A stretch of 64,000 nt of DNA from contig NZ_JANKZF010000001.1 in the NCBI RefSeq assembly GCF_027568515.1, forward strand, positions 1 through 64,000, read 5' to 3'. Positions 24,458 through 33,046 of the stretch are shown piece after piece (position 1 is the first letter of the stretch; each line of letters begins with the position of its first letter). A program made the position numbers and the translations under genes. The notes beneath the pieces were generated by a model. The model saw only the letters and a program-made list of their open reading frames with translations. It did no database searches and was not told the DNA's origin. The DNA comes from Arthrobacter sp. HY1533 (GTDB taxonomy: Bacteria > Actinomycetota > Actinomycetes > Actinomycetales > Micrococcaceae).

Positions 24458-25177
24458 CTAAAGGTGTCGGAGGAAGCGTTCAGGGGTTTCCAGAAACCTC
24501 TTCAAGTTTCCCACCAGGTCCAGGTCTTCCCACAGTTGCGGGCGCAGGCCCCAGGGCCCGACTTCCAGGATTTGCGCTCCCGGCAGGGCCGCGAGAACGG
24601 GCGAGTGGGTGGACAGAATGACCTGTGAACGGCCATCGGCAAGGATGTCCTTCAGGACGCCGAGGAGGGCCAGGCATCCGGAGAACGACAATGCCGACTC
24701 CGGCTCATCCAGCACCCACAGTCCCGGGCCCCGGAATCGATCCACAGCCAGCTGCAGGAACGACTCGCCATGTGACATCTCATGGAACGGAATGTCACCA
24801 TTTCTGCCAGGGTTCTCCTCCAGATAGGTGTAGAAGCCATGCATGGTTTCTGCGCGCAGAAAGTATCCGCGCCGCGATGTGCCCGCGTTTCTGGTCAGCT
24901 GCAGGTGGTCGGCCAGCACCGACTCGGTGGACCTGGTGGCGTGCCGGGCTCCCGTTGAACCACCTTCGGGTGATAGTCCATAAGCCATGGCGATTGCCTC
25001 CACGAGGGTGGACTTGCCAGAACCGTTCTCACCAACAAAGACTGTCGCCGGCGACAAGGTCAGGCCTTGGTCCAACACCTGGGCCACGGGCGGCAGCGTG
25101 GCCGGCCAGCGGGCACGGTCCATGGCGTTGGCGCGATGCTCGGACAAGCCCTGGACCGGGTAGTTGGAGAACGACAT
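24458..25177 (-). CDS. AAA-family ATPase (ABC-like, ATP/GTP-binding)
   Basis: This 239-residue protein is a compact ABC-type ATPase: Walker A VGENGSGKST at about 47-56, a Q/D-loop, the S-H-G-E-S signature region, Walker B W-V-L-D-E-P-E-S-A-L and a switch S-T-H-S-P-V. It resembles the predicted ATP-binding proteins related to the RecF/SMC-like AAA_21 family, and has no membrane partner here. AATAAT ends 6 nt before ATG 25177, consistent with a leaderless start. It is followed after 9 nt by an HhH DNA-binding gene, hinting at a DNA-related role, which is inference only. Confidence 0.75.
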   Translation of the reverse strand: MSFSNYPVQGLSEHRANAMDRARWPATLPPVAQVLDQGLTLSPATVFVGENGSGKSTLVEAIAMAYGLSPEGGSTGARHATRSTESVLADHLQLTRNAGTSRRGYFLRAETMHGFYTYLEENPGRNGDIPFHEMSHGESFLQLAVDRFRGPGLWVLDEPESALSFSGCLALLGVLKDILADGRSQVILSTHSPVLAALPGAQILEVGPWGLRPQLWEDLDLVGNLKRFLETPERFLRHL

Positions 25178-25344
25178 GTGCCCATTATTGCAATCAGGCG
25201 GCAGTGCCGCGGATGGGCGGGCCTTGCTGTCACCGCACGGCCCGTCCGAGGCCCTGGGCATGGACCAGCAAACGGTTCTTTACACCGCGTTTCGCCAGGA
25301 CTTAGCCTGAAGTTCCGGGAGCGGCTGAGGGAAGGCACGGCGCG

Positions 25345-25908
25345 ATGCGGAAACTGGTCTACGGAATGAATGTGTCCCTGGATGGCTACATCGCCGCGGC
25401 CGGCGACGACATCGGGTGGAGCGAGCCGAACGGGGAGCTGTTTCAGTGGTGGCTCGAGCAGGAGCAGGCCATCGACTTGCTGCTGTACGGGCGCAAGCTG
25501 TGGGAAACCATGAGTTCCCATTGGCCCACCGGCGACCAGCTGCCCAACGCCACCCCGACGGACATTGAGTTTGCGCGGAACTGGCGGGACACCCCGAAGG
25601 TGGTGTTCTCCTCGGTGCTGGAAAAGGTCGACTGGAACGCCCGCCTTTTCACTGGCGACGCCGTCGCGGAAATCACCCGGCTGAAGGACGGGGAGGGCGG
25701 GCCCATGAGGGTTGCCGGGGCAACCCTTGCCGGCGCGGCCATGCGGGCCGGACTGGTCGACGAATACACCGTCGTGACCCATCCGGTCCTGGTGGGAGGC
25801 GGCACGCCGTTCTACAGCCTTCTTGACAGCTGGAGCCGGCTGAATTTGCTGGAGACACGGACGTTTGCCGGCGGCGTGGTCCTGGCCAGGTACGAGGCGA
25901 GGCACTAG
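25345..25908 (+). CDS. dihydrofolate reductase-family (RibD C-terminal-like) protein
   Basis: This 187-residue protein has the RibD_C/DHFR fold: L-V-Y-G-M-N-V-S-L-D-G-Y-I at the start, a L-L-L-Y-G-R-K-L-W-E-T-M strand, K-V-V-F-S-S-V-L, and D-E-Y-T-V-V-T-H-P-V-L-V-G-G-G-T-P-F. Members reduce pteridine- or riboflavin-related substrates with NADPH. No riboflavin genes are nearby. A GGGAAGG lies about 9 nt before the ATG. Its stop forms a CTAG overlap with the convergent phosphotransferase gene. Confidence 0.8.
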   Translation: MRKLVYGMNVSLDGYIAAAGDDIGWSEPNGELFQWWLEQEQAIDLLLYGRKLWETMSSHWPTGDQLPNATPTDIEFARNWRDTPKVVFSSVLEKVDWNARLFTGDAVAEITRLKDGEGGPMRVAGATLAGAAMRAGLVDEYTVVTHPVLVGGGTPFYSLLDSWSRLNLLETRTFAGGVVLARYEARH

Positions 25909-27086
25909 TCCGTGGCGGCCAAAAGCTCCAGCAGGTACCCTCCCATCTCCAAGCGGCCAGCCATGTACGCCCTGAGTTCCGCGGAGTCGGGCTCCTGAAG
26001 CCTGGGGCTGGCAACGGCAGTCAAGCCGGTGAAAAGCGCCATGGACAGGGCATGGCCGCGCCGCACCACCGACTCCGGCACCGGGGTGCCGGAGTCCGCC
26101 AGGCCCTCGGTGTAGGCAGCCACGCAGGCAGGGCCCAGCCGCCCCAACTCCGTGCCACCCATGACGCCGTCGTTCACCAGGCCCGAGAGAAGCTGGCTCA
26201 GGTCAAAGCCCGGGCAGGCTCCCCTGAACATGCCCCAGTCGATGACGGCGAAGGTCTGTCCGCCCGGCTGGAGCATGAAGTTCTGGGGTCCCGCGTCGCC
26301 ATGGGCAGGCAACTGGTCCATGGCCACCATCTCCTCCACCAGGCCATAGGCGCGCCCCGCAACGGCCCGCAGTCCCGCCACGAGCTCCGGTGTCGCAGCG
26401 GCGGCCACGGCGGGCACGCGCCACAACTCCTCGCCCCGAAGTGCGGGAATCAAGACCATGGTCCCGACACCCTCCACGAAGAAGCGCAGCTTTTCCGCAT
26501 CCCGCCCGGCGTCCAGGGCAGGGGCCGCGTCCCGGACGGCCGAGCTGCCCGCCAGCCGGCCCAGCCAGTTGGCCGCGGCGGCAAACGTTTCCTCTGCCCA
26601 TGGCGCGGAGGTCCCGGACACGTCCTCCATCCAGATGGCCGTGCGCTGCTCGTCCAGCTCGTGGATCGCGTAGACCTGCGGCAGCCGACCGCCGTCGGGG
26701 AGGGCCCCCGCCAACTCCGAGGCATAGACCAGGGCCTCGGTGCGCCATGGGTACTGGCGGACCAAGTCGTCGCGCATGTGTGGGGGCACCTGGCCTATGC
26801 CCGGCCAGAGCAGCGGCGACTGGATGACCTTGACCACTGTGCTGAAGGGAAGCGCCGCAGCGCCTGCCGGGGAATCCGCCGAGCCCGACGGCAGGGCCGT
26901 CCCCTGCACCCGCCACAGCCCGCCGGTTGTCATGTTCAGCTGCGGCAGGGGCAAGGCCCCGGCGTGCGCCGATTCGACGACGGCGCTGGGCCGGCCCAGC
27001 GCGGCTGCGGCAATCCCTGACAGGGCAGTGGTGGTGGGGGCGGCGTCGCCCAGCGCCTGCAGTCCATCGGATTCGGTGCTTGTCAT
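25905..27086 (-). CDS. aminoglycoside phosphotransferase-like kinase
   Basis: This 393-residue protein has the APH/choline-kinase fold. The catalytic loop is L-P-A-H-G-D-A-G-P-Q-N-F (Brenner motif HGDxxxxN) and the metal-binding segment is V-I-D-W-G. The N-terminal lobe has V-V-K-V for the ATP-binding lysine. The substrate is unknown: such proteins phosphorylate aminoglycosides, macrolides, sugars or homoserine. GAGGGAGAG lies about 3-8 nt before the ATG. It is divergent from a membrane protein gene and convergent (CTAG) with the DHFR-like gene. Resistance function should not be assumed. Confidence 0.8.
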   Translation of the reverse strand: MTSTESDGLQALGDAAPTTTALSGIAAAALGRPSAVVESAHAGALPLPQLNMTTGGLWRVQGTALPSGSADSPAGAAALPFSTVVKVIQSPLLWPGIGQVPPHMRDDLVRQYPWRTEALVYASELAGALPDGGRLPQVYAIHELDEQRTAIWMEDVSGTSAPWAEETFAAAANWLGRLAGSSAVRDAAPALDAGRDAEKLRFFVEGVGTMVLIPALRGEELWRVPAVAAAATPELVAGLRAVAGRAYGLVEEMVAMDQLPAHGDAGPQNFMLQPGGQTFAVIDWGMFRGACPGFDLSQLLSGLVNDGVMGGTELGRLGPACVAAYTEGLADSGTPVPESVVRRGHALSMALFTGLTAVASPRLQEPDSAELRAYMAGRLEMGGYLLELLAATD

Positions 27087-27297
27087 GGCTCTCCCTCACG
27101 CCGGGGGCGGCGGCCGGCGCACCGCCCTGCCACAATCGTGTGCCCGTGCACGGTCCGCGTCAATGGTTCAGGTGAGCGACGCCGCACGCCGGCCCGCACC
27201 GGCATGTCGGTGGCTGGGCATACGCTTGTGGGAGCAGGTTTTGTCCACGTATTGCGGGATCAGAACGAAGAACCCGAGAATGCAAGGACGTGCCCTC

Positions 27298-28107
27298 ATG
27301 ATGGGAGCCCACCACGCCGCCAGCGGCGCCGCCGTATGGCTGGCAATGACCACCCAGTTCGACGTCGGCCTCAGCGGCCTTGCCCGGGTTGTCCCGGCAT
27401 TGCCGGAGTCGGTGACAGTTGGCATGGGCCTGTTTGACCTGACTCCCACCGCTGTGGTGGCCGGGGCGATGGTGACCGCCGGTGCCGCCCTGGTGCCCGA
27501 CGCCGACCACCGCAACGCCACGATTGCCCACTCGCTGCCGCCGCTGTCCAACATGATGTGCATCCAGGTGGGAAAGATGTCCGGCGGACACCGGCACGGC
27601 ACGCACTCCATCCTGGGCCTGGCCATGTTCGTGGCCATCGCTGCCCTGGCCGGCATGTGGACCGTGCAGCTGCCGGGCTACGGCACCATCTTCCCCGGAG
27701 CGGGGATTCTGGCAGTGCTGCTGGCGTCCTTCGCCGCCAAGGCGCTGAAGTTCATTCCCGACACCATGCAGAAGTTCCCGTGGATAGTCGGCATTGCCGT
27801 GGGCGCCTTTGTGACCATGTTCGCCCCGCAGGAAGAGTACTGGTTCCCGCTGGCCATGGGCCTGGGCGTGGCCGCCCACATTGCCGGGGACATGCTGACC
27901 ACCGGCGGCTGCAACCTGCTGTGGCCGTTCCGCATCCGGCCCCCGCGCTGCCTGCGGCGCGTGCCGCTGGTGAAGAACATCTGGCGGCCCAGCGGCAACA
28001 TTGCCATCCCGGTGCTGGGAAATGCCGGGTCGGTGCGCGAATGGCTGGTCTTGGTGCCCGTGAGCGGATACGTCATCTGGGCCATGGCCGACGCCGTCTT
28101 CGCCTAG
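27298..28107 (+). CDS. YdjM-like membrane-bound metal-dependent hydrolase
   Basis: This 269-residue protein has the YdjM/LexA-regulated membrane hydrolase pattern: M-M-G-A-H-H-A-A-S-G near the start, a D-A-D-H motif, the H-R-H-G-T-H-S metal-binding cluster, and A-H-I-A-G-D-M-L-T-T-G-G-C, with about five membrane helices. The start is ATG 27298, because relatives begin with the M-M-G-x-H motif. An in-frame ATG six codons earlier is less likely. AAGGA lies 10 nt upstream. The physiological substrate is unknown, probably membrane lipid. It is divergent from the phosphotransferase gene. Confidence 0.8.
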   Translation: MMGAHHAASGAAVWLAMTTQFDVGLSGLARVVPALPESVTVGMGLFDLTPTAVVAGAMVTAGAALVPDADHRNATIAHSLPPLSNMMCIQVGKMSGGHRHGTHSILGLAMFVAIAALAGMWTVQLPGYGTIFPGAGILAVLLASFAAKALKFIPDTMQKFPWIVGIAVGAFVTMFAPQEEYWFPLAMGLGVAAHIAGDMLTTGGCNLLWPFRIRPPRCLRRVPLVKNIWRPSGNIAIPVLGNAGSVREWLVLVPVSGYVIWAMADAVFA

Positions 28108-28194
28108 GGCACACTGCCGCTGTTAACATGGCAGAAGGCCCGGAAGCCGCATGGGGCCCGGGCAACTCGCCACCACCAGGAGTGAAAGCCAGGC

Positions 28195-28824
28195 ATGTAC
28201 GTCAAGATTTGTGGATTGCAGACACCCGAAACCGTCTCGGCGGCAGTTGAGGCAGGCGCAGATGCCATCGGCTTCGTCTTTGCCCCTGGCAGCCCGCGCA
28301 CCATCAGCGCCGGGCTGGCCGCCAACCTCGGCCACTGCGTCCCGGAGGGCATTGAGACCGTGGGCGTTTTCCGCAACCAGTCCATTGAGGACGTGGTGGA
28401 CATGGCCCGGCGCGCATCCGTGACCACCGTCCAGCTGCACGGCGATGAAAGCCTGGCGGATATGGGCCGGCTGCACGAGGAAGGATTCCGCACCCTGCGT
28501 GCCTTCTCGGTGAACGCCTACAACGCCCTCAGCGTTGAGGAGAAGCTGGCGTGGCAATCCGAGCGGATCCTGCTGGACGCAGTGGAACCCGGTGCGGGCG
28601 TCACCTTTGACGCGTCCGTCCTGGCCGACGGCGCGCCCCACGGCTTTTGGCTGCTGGCCGGAGGCCTGAACCCGGGCAACGTCTCCGCATTGGCGGCAGC
28701 GCTCCGTCCCTCGGGCGTGGACGTCTCCAGCGGCGTTGAATCCAGCCGTGGCGTCAAGGACATTGCCCTCATTCGCAGCTTCATTGAGGCCGCCCGGGCC
28801 GGCCAGCCCCGACACGCTCAGTAA
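28195..28824 (+). CDS. trpF: phosphoribosylanthranilate isomerase
   Basis: This 209-residue TIM barrel catalyses the third step of tryptophan synthesis, converting phosphoribosylanthranilate to CdRP. Diagnostic motifs are V-K-I-C-G-L (3-8, catalytic Cys6), G-F-V-F-A-P-G-S-P-R, V-Q-L-H-G, L-L-D-A-V and D-V-S-S-G-V-E at the C-terminus. The catalytic Asp in the L-L-D segment is present. It stands alone, with no other trp genes in the window. AGGAG lies about 13 nt upstream, a long spacing, so the start is the best available rather than certain. Confidence 0.92.
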   Translation: MYVKICGLQTPETVSAAVEAGADAIGFVFAPGSPRTISAGLAANLGHCVPEGIETVGVFRNQSIEDVVDMARRASVTTVQLHGDESLADMGRLHEEGFRTLRAFSVNAYNALSVEEKLAWQSERILLDAVEPGAGVTFDASVLADGAPHGFWLLAGGLNPGNVSALAAALRPSGVDVSSGVESSRGVKDIALIRSFIEAARAGQPRHAQ

Positions 28825-28835
28825 AGGCAAGAGAC

Positions 28836-28866
28836 TTTACATAAACATTGCCCACTGCTGCATAAT
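28836..28866 (+). promoter_or_regulatory. promoter and candidate operator of the ROK gene
   Basis: TTTACATAA (28836-28844) overlaps a -35-like TTTACA or TTACAT, 18-19 bp before CATAAT (28861-28866). The same 9-mer occurs in reverse orientation at 30211-30219, just before the transporter operon's -35 box. Both sites flank the ROK gene, which is the expected layout for a repressor controlling itself and its target operon. Confidence 0.5.
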
Positions 28867-28923
28867 GGTGACATCCGGGGCGATTCCATGCCGCCCCTCC
28901 ATTTGAGACGAAAGGTTGGGGCT

Positions 28924-30090
28924 GTGCTCACACCCGACGACAGCGCCCTGCAGGCAGTCCGGCGCAGGCACGAACTGCGCGTGTTGGACTCGGTCGTGGC
29001 ACATGGCAGCCGGACGCGGCGGGAGCTTGAGGAAGACACCAAGCTATCCCGCACCACGCTCTCGGCAATTGTCGGAGACCTGCGCCTGCGCGGCGTGCTG
29101 ACGGAGCACAGCCAGGAATTCCACGCCGCCGGGCGCAATGGGCGCCCCACCAAGGCCCTTTCACTGAACCCGACTGCGGGTGCCGCGGTTGGCATTGAAC
29201 TTGGCCGGCGCAGGATCAGCATCTCCGTGCTCGGCTTCGACGGCACAGCCGTGGCCCATGAGCGAAGCGATGTTTCCAGTTCCGTGCCGCTGGACGGGAA
29301 GATCGCGCTGGCAGCAGACATGGTGGCCAACCTCATCCGGGACGGCCGCATCAACCCTGAAACCGTCATTGGCACCGGTGTTGGAATTGCCTCCCGCCAC
29401 GCAAACCCCGCATCGCTTTCCGACGGCATCGACCATCAAAGCGAACCCCGGGGCGCCACGCTGGATCCGCTGCGACAGGTGCTGCCGGCCCCGCTGCTCT
29501 GGGACAACAACATTCGCCTGGCCGCCATGGCCTACGAGCGGGACAATGACGACCTGCTGTATGTGGTGCTGTCGGCGGGCGTCAGCTCCGCCATGGTTAC
29601 CGGCGGGAAACTCCTGCGCGGCGGCAACGGCATTGCCGGCGAGCTGGGCCACATCAGCGTCGACTTCGCCGGCCCTGCCTGCTGGTGTGGGCGGCACGGA
29701 TGCCTGGAAAGCTTCGTCAATGAAGCCAACATCCTCATGGAGGTGGCCCGCCGCGGCCAGCCCCTTGCCTCCATTGCAGATATGGCAGTGGCTGCGGAGC
29801 AGGGCGACGGCATTGCCACCAATGTGGTGTCCTGGGCAGGCGAGCTGCTGGCACGGGCCGTCGTGGGCGCCTGCGTGCTGTTGGACCCCAGCCGCGTGGT
29901 CATCGCCGGGGAGCTCTCCCAGTTTGGCGAGCCGCTGCTGGAGCCCGTCCGGCACGCACTCGCCGAGCAGAATTTGGACCTTGGCCCACGGGCCACCGAG
30001 GTCACCACGGCACCCTTTGCGCCGAACGCAGGCAGCGACGGTGCCGCCCGGATGGCCCTGAAGCATTGGGCGCTGGCCGCCACCAGCTGA
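28924..30090 (+). CDS. ROK-family transcriptional regulator
   Basis: This 388-residue NagC/Mlc-type protein has an N-terminal winged helix (about 18-75, L-S-R-T-T-L-S-A-I-V-G-D-L) and a ROK sugar-kinase-like domain with I-E-L-G-R-R-R, the G-N-G-I-A-G-E-L-G-H-I loop and the zinc motif C-W-C-G-R-H-G-C-L-E-S. Such repressors sense sugars or sugar phosphates, often GlcNAc derivatives. GTG 28924 is chosen because AAAGG lies 9 nt upstream. ATG 28888 would need only a weak site. It precedes the SsuABC-like/sulfatase/hexosaminidase operon and probably regulates it through the shared TTTACATAA element. A repressor of amino-sugar sulfate use is inferred. Confidence 0.85.
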   Translation: MLTPDDSALQAVRRRHELRVLDSVVAHGSRTRRELEEDTKLSRTTLSAIVGDLRLRGVLTEHSQEFHAAGRNGRPTKALSLNPTAGAAVGIELGRRRISISVLGFDGTAVAHERSDVSSSVPLDGKIALAADMVANLIRDGRINPETVIGTGVGIASRHANPASLSDGIDHQSEPRGATLDPLRQVLPAPLLWDNNIRLAAMAYERDNDDLLYVVLSAGVSSAMVTGGKLLRGGNGIAGELGHISVDFAGPACWCGRHGCLESFVNEANILMEVARRGQPLASIADMAVAAEQGDGIATNVVSWAGELLARAVVGACVLLDPSRVVIAGELSQFGEPLLEPVRHALAEQNLDLGPRATEVTTAPFAPNAGSDGAARMALKHWALAATS

Positions 30091-30210
30091 GGCAAAGGTC
30101 AGGACCGCCCGCTGTTATCGATACCACCCGGCGGTCCCGATCCCCCGTCCAGCGACTGGCATGCTGCCGGCATCGCCCGGTATTTCGGCCTCGTTGCCTA
30201 ATATGTCGAC

Positions 30211-30259
30211 TTATGTAAATAGCCTTGACATCATGTGATCCGTGCCATAACTTTGACCC
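30211..30259 (+). promoter_or_regulatory. consensus leaderless promoter with ROK-type operator
   Basis: TTGACA (30225-30230), a 17-bp spacer and TAACTT (30248-30253) form the clearest vegetative promoter in the window. It ends 6 nt before ATG 30260, so the transcript should start at or next to the initiation codon. TTATGTAAA (30211-30219), the reverse complement of the 9-mer at 28836, lies 5 nt before the -35 and is the candidate operator. Confidence 0.7.
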
Positions 30260-31138
30260 ATGGCACCAACAGACTCCACCACCACGGCGTACACACCGCC
30301 TGCCGCAACCGGCAGCCCGAGGCGTGGCAACGCGCAGCAAGACTCGTCCCCCACATCGAAAAAGGCCCCGAAGCCGGCCCGCGGCAAGATGAACCGCAAG
30401 GCGCTTCTGGCCATCAATGTTGCCTCCGTTGCAGCCGGCCTGGCCGCCTGGGGCATTTGCTCGGCCGCCGGCATTGTGGGGCTCCCCGGCCCCGGCGAGG
30501 TCCTGGTCCGCGGCGGCGAGCTGCTTGCCGACGGCACCCTCGCCGAGGACACCGGCGCATCCCTGGCCCGCGTGCTCAGCGGCTTCCTCATTGGCTCCCT
30601 GCTGGCAATCCCCGTGGGCTTCCTCATGGGCTGGTACCAGGTGGGCCGGGCCATCATCGAACCCTGGGTGCAGTTCTTCCGCACCATTCCCCCGCTGGCC
30701 CTGCTCCCCCTCGTTCTGGTCACCATGGGCATCGGCGAAGCTCCCAAGATCTTCGTGATTTTCCTGGCCGCCTTCCTTTCCTGCGTCATTTCCACCTACC
30801 AGGGGGTGGTCAGCGTGGACAAGACGCTCATCAACGCGGCCCGTGTACTTGGTGCCAACAGCTTCACCATCTTCCGCCGCGTGGTGGTGCCGGCCTCCTC
30901 GCCGTTCATCCTGGTCGGCATGCGCATCGGCCTCGGCGCCGGCTGGGCCACCGTGGTGGCAGCCGAGCTACTCGCGGCTCCCAGCGGACTGGGCTACCGC
31001 ATGCAGCAGGCGCAGCAGTTCTACGACATGCCCACCATCCTGGTGAACGTGCTCGTCATCGGCATCCTGGGGCTCCTCATGGACCGCCTGCTGCTGATGA
31101 TCGAGGCCCACCTGACCCGCTGGCAAGAACGCCGCTAA
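30260..31138 (+). CDS. SsuC/TauC-type ABC transporter permease
   Basis: This 292-residue integral membrane protein belongs to the sulfonate/taurine/nitrate importer class. After a Pro/Lys-rich cytoplasmic N-terminus of about 45 residues it has six membrane helices, with the EAA loop [17 protein letters not shown] between helices. It is the first gene of the operon, with a leaderless promoter directly before ATG 30260. It pairs with the ATPase 10 nt downstream. The SsuC/TauC class also imports sulfate esters, which fits the sulfatase in the operon. Confidence 0.88.
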   Translation: MAPTDSTTTAYTPPAATGSPRRGNAQQDSSPTSKKAPKPARGKMNRKALLAINVASVAAGLAAWGICSAAGIVGLPGPGEVLVRGGELLADGTLAEDTGASLARVLSGFLIGSLLAIPVGFLMGWYQVGRAIIEPWVQFFRTIPPLALLPLVLVTMGIGEAPKIFVIFLAAFLSCVISTYQGVVSVDKTLINAARVLGANSFTIFRRVVVPASSPFILVGMRIGLGAGWATVVAAELLAAPSGLGYRMQQAQQFYDMPTILVNVLVIGILGLLMDRLLLMIEAHLTRWQERR

Positions 31139-31148
31139 GGACATCTTC

Positions 31149-31946
31149 ATGACAACCACAACACAGAACGCCATGATCCGCTTCCAGGACCTGCGCCAGG
31201 AATTCACGCTCACCGGCCAAACCTTTACCGCACTGGACGGCGTCAACCTTGACATTGCCGACGGCGAATTCGTCACCGTCGTGGGCCCCTCCGGCTGCGG
31301 CAAGTCCACCATGCTCAACGCCGCTGCCGGACTGCTGGAACCCACCAGCGGCCGGGTCTTGGTGGATGACCGCGAAGTTGACGGACCCAGCACCCGCACA
31401 GGCGTCATCTTCCAGCAGTACGCACTGTTCCCCTGGCTCACGGTTCGCAAAAACGTGGAGTTCGGGCTGGAACTGAAAAAGGTGCCGGCCAAGGAACGCC
31501 GCGCCATCGTTGATCACTACCTTGAGCTTGTTGGGCTCGCCCGCTTTGCCGAGGCACTGCCCAAGGAACTCTCCGGCGGCATGAAGCAGCGCTGCGCCAT
31601 TGCCCGCGCCTACGCCGTCAACCCGGAAATCCTGCTCATGGACGAGCCCTTCGGCGCCCTTGATGCCCTGACCCGCGTCCACATGCAGGAACAGCTCCTG
31701 GAAACCTGGACCAAGGAACGGCGCACAGTCATGTTCGTGACCCACGACGTGGATGAATCAGTCTTCCTGGCCTCCCGCGTTATCGTCATGGCGGCCCGTC
31801 CCGGACGCATCTACAAGGAAATCAAGATCGACCTCCCCTACCCACGGACTGAGGAAATGCGGCTCTCAGATGAGTTCGCCCGCCTCCGTGCCCAGGTCTG
31901 GGAGGCCGTCTACCACCAGCCCGGTGTCGCCGAGGCGCACCAGTAA
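31149..31946 (+). CDS. SsuB/TauB-type ABC transporter ATPase
   Basis: This 265-residue ATP-binding subunit has Walker A GPSGCGKST (about 46-54), signature L-S-G-G-M-K-Q-R, Walker B and D-loop L-L-M-D-E-P-F-G-A-L-D and a switch V-T-H-D-V-D-E. It energises import with the permease and binding protein on either side. AAGGA is 8 nt before the ATG and the gene is 10 nt after the permease stop. It is typical of the nitrate/sulfonate/taurine family in length and order. Confidence 0.9.
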   Translation: MTTTTQNAMIRFQDLRQEFTLTGQTFTALDGVNLDIADGEFVTVVGPSGCGKSTMLNAAAGLLEPTSGRVLVDDREVDGPSTRTGVIFQQYALFPWLTVRKNVEFGLELKKVPAKERRAIVDHYLELVGLARFAEALPKELSGGMKQRCAIARAYAVNPEILLMDEPFGALDALTRVHMQEQLLETWTKERRTVMFVTHDVDESVFLASRVIVMAARPGRIYKEIKIDLPYPRTEEMRLSDEFARLRAQVWEAVYHQPGVAEAHQ

Positions 31947-32017
31947 CCACCGCTGAATCGCACCATTTCCCTCGTACCCCCTGCCCAAATTCGGGCAAGA
32001 ACCCTTCAGGAGAAGCC

Positions 32018-33040
32018 ATGACCAGTAATATTTCACGCCGCAATGTCCTCCAGCTGTCCATGGGTGCCGCCGCCATTTCGCTGTTGGCCGCCTGCGGTGC
32101 CAAGTCGGAAGATGCGGGAGCCACGGCAGGCGCCAAGGAAGCCGTGGAAATCAAGGTGGGCTACATTGCCGACTACAACGGCGCGGCCCTCATGGCCGTC
32201 GCCGACCAGGAAGGCTACTGGGCCAAGGCCGGACTCAAGCCCAAGTACCTGCCGTTCACCAACGGCCCGCTCGCCATCCAGGCGCTGGGCACCAACAACG
32301 TCGACGTCGCCTACATCGGTTCCGGCGCCCTGTGGCTGCCCGCCTCCGGCAAGGCCGAAATTTGGGCCGTCAATTCCGTCTCCAACGCGGACCGCATCAT
32401 CGCCCAGCCCGGCATCAAGTCCCTGGCCGACTTGAAGGGCAAGAAGGTGGCAGTGCCCACCGGCACCTCCGGCGACCAGCTCTTCAGCCTGGCCCTGGCC
32501 AAGGAAGGCCTCAAGCGCGAGGACTTCCAGGTCACCGCCATGGAGCCGCCTGCCATCGTGGCCGCCTTTGCCTCCAAGCAGGTGGACGGTGCAGCACTCT
32601 GGTACCCGCTGATCGACAGCGCCAAGAAGGGCCAGCCCGATCTCGTCGAGCTGTTCTCCAACGAGGACTTCATTGACACGCTGACGTTCCCCTCCAGCTT
32701 TGTTGCGGCCCCCGGCCGCGGCGCCAAGGACAAGGACCTGGCCAGCAGCTTCATCTCCGTGGTCAAGAGCGCCAACGACTACCGCCACGGCAACCAGGAG
32801 AGCACTATCGCCCTGACCGCCAAGTTCCTCAAGCTCAAGGAGGAAGACATGAAGGCGCAGGCCAGCGTGGCCAAGCTGTTCACGTCCAAGGAACTTGACG
32901 CCCTGTCCTCCGAGGGCACCGTCTACACCTGGCTTGACGGCCTGCAGGAGCAGTTCAAGAAGGACGGCAAGATCCCGGCCGTCACCGACCCCAAGACGTT
33001 CTACAACTCAGAGCTGTTCGTCAGCACCGCGGCGGTCTAG
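32018..33040 (+). CDS. SsuA/TauA-type substrate-binding lipoprotein
   Basis: This 340-residue protein has a Tat-type lipoprotein signal: S-R-R-N-V-L-Q-L (5-12), then L-L-A-A-C with lipidated Cys26. The mature part has the NMT1/THI5-like periplasmic-binding fold, with I-K-V-G-Y-I-A-D-Y-N-G-A-A, G-T-N-N-V-D-V-A-Y-I-G-S-G and K-K-V-A-V-P-T-G-T. It should present an anionic sulfur compound to the permease. AGGAG is 6 nt before the ATG. Preceding genes in this family more often encode the binding protein first, so the permease-ATPase-receptor order is somewhat unusual. Confidence 0.88.
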   Translation: MTSNISRRNVLQLSMGAAAISLLAACGAKSEDAGATAGAKEAVEIKVGYIADYNGAALMAVADQEGYWAKAGLKPKYLPFTNGPLAIQALGTNNVDVAYIGSGALWLPASGKAEIWAVNSVSNADRIIAQPGIKSLADLKGKKVAVPTGTSGDQLFSLALAKEGLKREDFQVTAMEPPAIVAAFASKQVDGAALWYPLIDSAKKGQPDLVELFSNEDFIDTLTFPSSFVAAPGRGAKDKDLASSFISVVKSANDYRHGNQESTIALTAKFLKLKEEDMKAQASVAKLFTSKELDALSSEGTVYTWLDGLQEQFKKDGKIPAVTDPKTFYNSELFVSTAAV

Positions 33041-33046
33041 CCCTCA

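Noticed and set aside
25905-27086. Aminoglycoside resistance gene
   Set aside because: The fold is present, but these kinases have many substrates and there is no context for antibiotic resistance.
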